In this document: positions 62,988 to 64,000 of the stretch, in pieces
Layout of the letters: each line of letters opens with the position of its first letter
Numbering within the stretch: the first letter of the stretch is position 1
Assembly: GCA_018267825.1 (NCBI GenBank)
Contig: JAFDXR010000009.1
Coordinates: 62,001 to 126,000 of the forward strand
Direction: 5' to 3'
Source of the DNA: Bacteroidota bacterium
GTDB lineage: Bacteria; Bacteroidota; Bacteroidia; B-17B0; Aurantibacillaceae
Length of the DNA stretch: 64,000 nt
Translations under genes and position numbers: made by a program
The notes under the pieces: generated by a model
Databases searched by the model: none
What the model was told of the DNA's origin: nothing
What the model saw: only the letters and a program-made list of their open reading frames with translations

Positions 62988-63590
62988 TTATAACAAAACT
63001 AAGGGGTAAATATCATCAAATAGTATATCAACACATTCAGCGATACTTAGTTCACTGGTATCCAGGCTGAAGATGGCATTCGGTGGAATTTCAAAAGCGT
63101 CGGAAATACCTGTAAAATGGCTTATTTCACCGGCTCTGGCTTTTTTGTAATGCCCTTTGATGTCGCGTTTTTCGCAGGTGTCAAGGGGAGTGGAGATGTG
63201 ATAAAGGATAAAACGTTCAGGGCCCAGAATATCTTCGGCCAGTTTCCGCAGATCGTTGGTGGGCGTAATCAGGCTGCAGATCACAACCATGCCGCAATCC
63301 GCCAGGATCTTTGCCATTTCGGCCGTACGGCGTATGTTTTCTGTACGTTCAGCACTTGTAAAACCCAGGCCGCGATTCAGGCCTTTTCGTAGCGTATCAC
63401 CATCCAGTACCCTGGTCAGAATGTCTTCGTCATACAATCTTTTTTCGAGTGCATAAGCCAGTGTTGTTTTACCTGAACCAGGCAAACCAGTCATCCAGAT
63501 CACCATCCCTTTATGACCGGTGAGTAGTTCTTTCTCATGCGGACTTACCTGCGGTTCAGCGCCTTCACTCAAAAAAGGATTAGTTGACAT
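62988..63590 (-). CDS. cysC: Adenylylsulfate kinase
   Basis: This 200-residue enzyme phosphorylates adenylylsulfate to PAPS. The P-loop is GLPGSGKTT at about 34-42, with DGDTLRKGLN at about 62-71, RTENIRR at about 81-87 and a basic KARAGEI near 148. The length is normal for a single-domain CysC. CysD, CysN and CysH are absent from the window, so it is an isolated locus and PAPS may serve sulfotransferases, which is inference. Confidence 0.95.
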   Translation of the reverse strand: MSTNPFLSEGAEPQVSPHEKELLTGHKGMVIWMTGLPGSGKTTLAYALEKRLYDEDILTRVLDGDTLRKGLNRGLGFTSAERTENIRRTAEMAKILADCGMVVICSLITPTNDLRKLAEDILGPERFILYHISTPLDTCEKRDIKGHYKKARAGEISHFTGISDAFEIPPNAIFSLDTSELSIAECVDILFDDIYPLVLL

Positions 63591-63657
63591 AACACTTTAA
63601 AAATACAATTAATTATCTTAATTTTAGTGGATAATAATCATTTAGTGTTTTTTAACG

Positions 63658-64000
63658 ATGTATCCAGATCTAAGTAATTCGCCGGTTGTAGACCAGGTAG
63701 GTATTGAAGAACGTGTGGCGAGATTTAACACCCGAAGCATAAAAAAAGAAACCAAATTGCAGGGCTTGAAACTGGCATTGAATATGATCGATCTGACCAC
63801 CCTGGAGGGTAAAGATACCGAAGGAAAAGTGGAGCAGATGTGTTACAAGGCCATGCATCCTGCCGACGATATTCCTGGTTTACCAACTGTAGCTGCTGTG
63901 TGCGTATACCCAACACACGTAAAAACCGCACGCCGTGCCCTGCAGGGAAGTTCGGTTAAAATAGCGTCTGTGTCAACAGCATTTCCAAGCGGAAACTCTA
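63658..64000 (+). CDS. deoC: Deoxyribose-phosphate aldolase, 3'-truncated by window end
   Basis: The first 114 codons are visible. The DeoC pattern DLTTLEGKDTEGKVEQMC (about 44-61), CVYPTHVKTARRAL (about 81-94) and KIASVSTAFPSGN near the edge are clear. The enzyme splits deoxyribose 5-phosphate to glyceraldehyde 3-phosphate and acetaldehyde. The ATG at 63658 lies 67 bp from the divergent cysC. The rest is beyond the window. Confidence 0.93.
   Translation, partial: MYPDLSNSPVVDQVGIEERVARFNTRSIKKETKLQGLKLALNMIDLTTLEGKDTEGKVEQMCYKAMHPADDIPGLPTVAAVCVYPTHVKTARRALQGSSVKIASVSTAFPSGNS

Overview
The window is a gene-dense chromosomal segment from a member of the phylum Bacteroidota. The evidence is three secreted proteins with type IX secretion (T9SS) C-terminal sorting domains, SusC/OMP-type TonB-dependent receptors, a PorE-like envelope protein, LytS/LytTR and TPR-SpoIIE signalling proteins, TAnnTTTG-type promoter elements, and starts without Shine-Dalgarno sequences. 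The genus cannot be read from the sequence. No phage, insertion sequence or CRISPR array was found.

Layout. 115-2382: a bestrophin-type channel, an LCIB-family carbonic-anhydrase-like protein and a GreA/GreB-like protein. 2476-4265: a LytS-type kinase and LytTR regulator. 4459-11342: a tight six-gene run of TPR protein, PqqD-like protein, ATP-grasp ligase, fold-III PLP decarboxylase-like enzyme, a urea-transporter/M23-peptidase fusion and a YaiO-like outer-membrane barrel. I know of no described system with this composition and consider it the strongest candidate for a new one. 11352-16711 (minus): a SpoIIE-type phosphatase with TPRs, and glycine decarboxylase. 16862-19261: a secreted protein, PurT and another secreted protein. 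19258-30477 (minus): DinB-like protein, DUF4419 lipoprotein with a WYL regulator, FolB behind an outer-membrane receptor, a Spy-like protein, an SPFH/prohibitin lipoprotein, pirin with a MarR regulator, and PurL. 30556-32712: a PorE-like protein with a SPOR-like C-terminus instead of OmpA. 32968-38289: a 1773-residue propeller/membrane/PAS/GAF/SpoIIE sensor. 38413-41748: TonB receptor, PduO-type adenosyltransferase and a hotdog thioesterase. 41849-46657: secreted and outer-membrane proteins, an FAD oxidoreductase and a large repeat-rich T9SS protein. 46754-49043: RimB-like protease, RimK and an AstE/AspA-like hydrolase. 49045-52930 (minus): TonB-C-like protein, SpoIIE phosphatase and Kbl.

52931-53645 is the only long non-coding stretch. 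It holds a tRNA-Leu operon whose leader carries two almost identical 153-bp tandem units. Each unit starts with the first 18 nt of the tRNA-Leu(TAG) gene, interrupted by an 85-bp double-hairpin insert in the D-arm. Then follow a Gcr-family membrane protein, a T9SS protein, trigger factor, a DUF3109 protein, a large T9SS type B adhesin-like protein, an MmcQ/YjbR protein, a BioF2-type acyltransferase, CysC, and the start of deoC running off the window.

Biological themes are envelope construction and surface secretion, stress or phosphatase signalling, nucleotide and one-carbon metabolism (PurT, PurL, GcvP, Kbl, FolB, DeoC), and two unusual small modules: the channel/carbonic-anhydrase pair and the PqqD/ATP-grasp/PLP/urea-transporter cluster.
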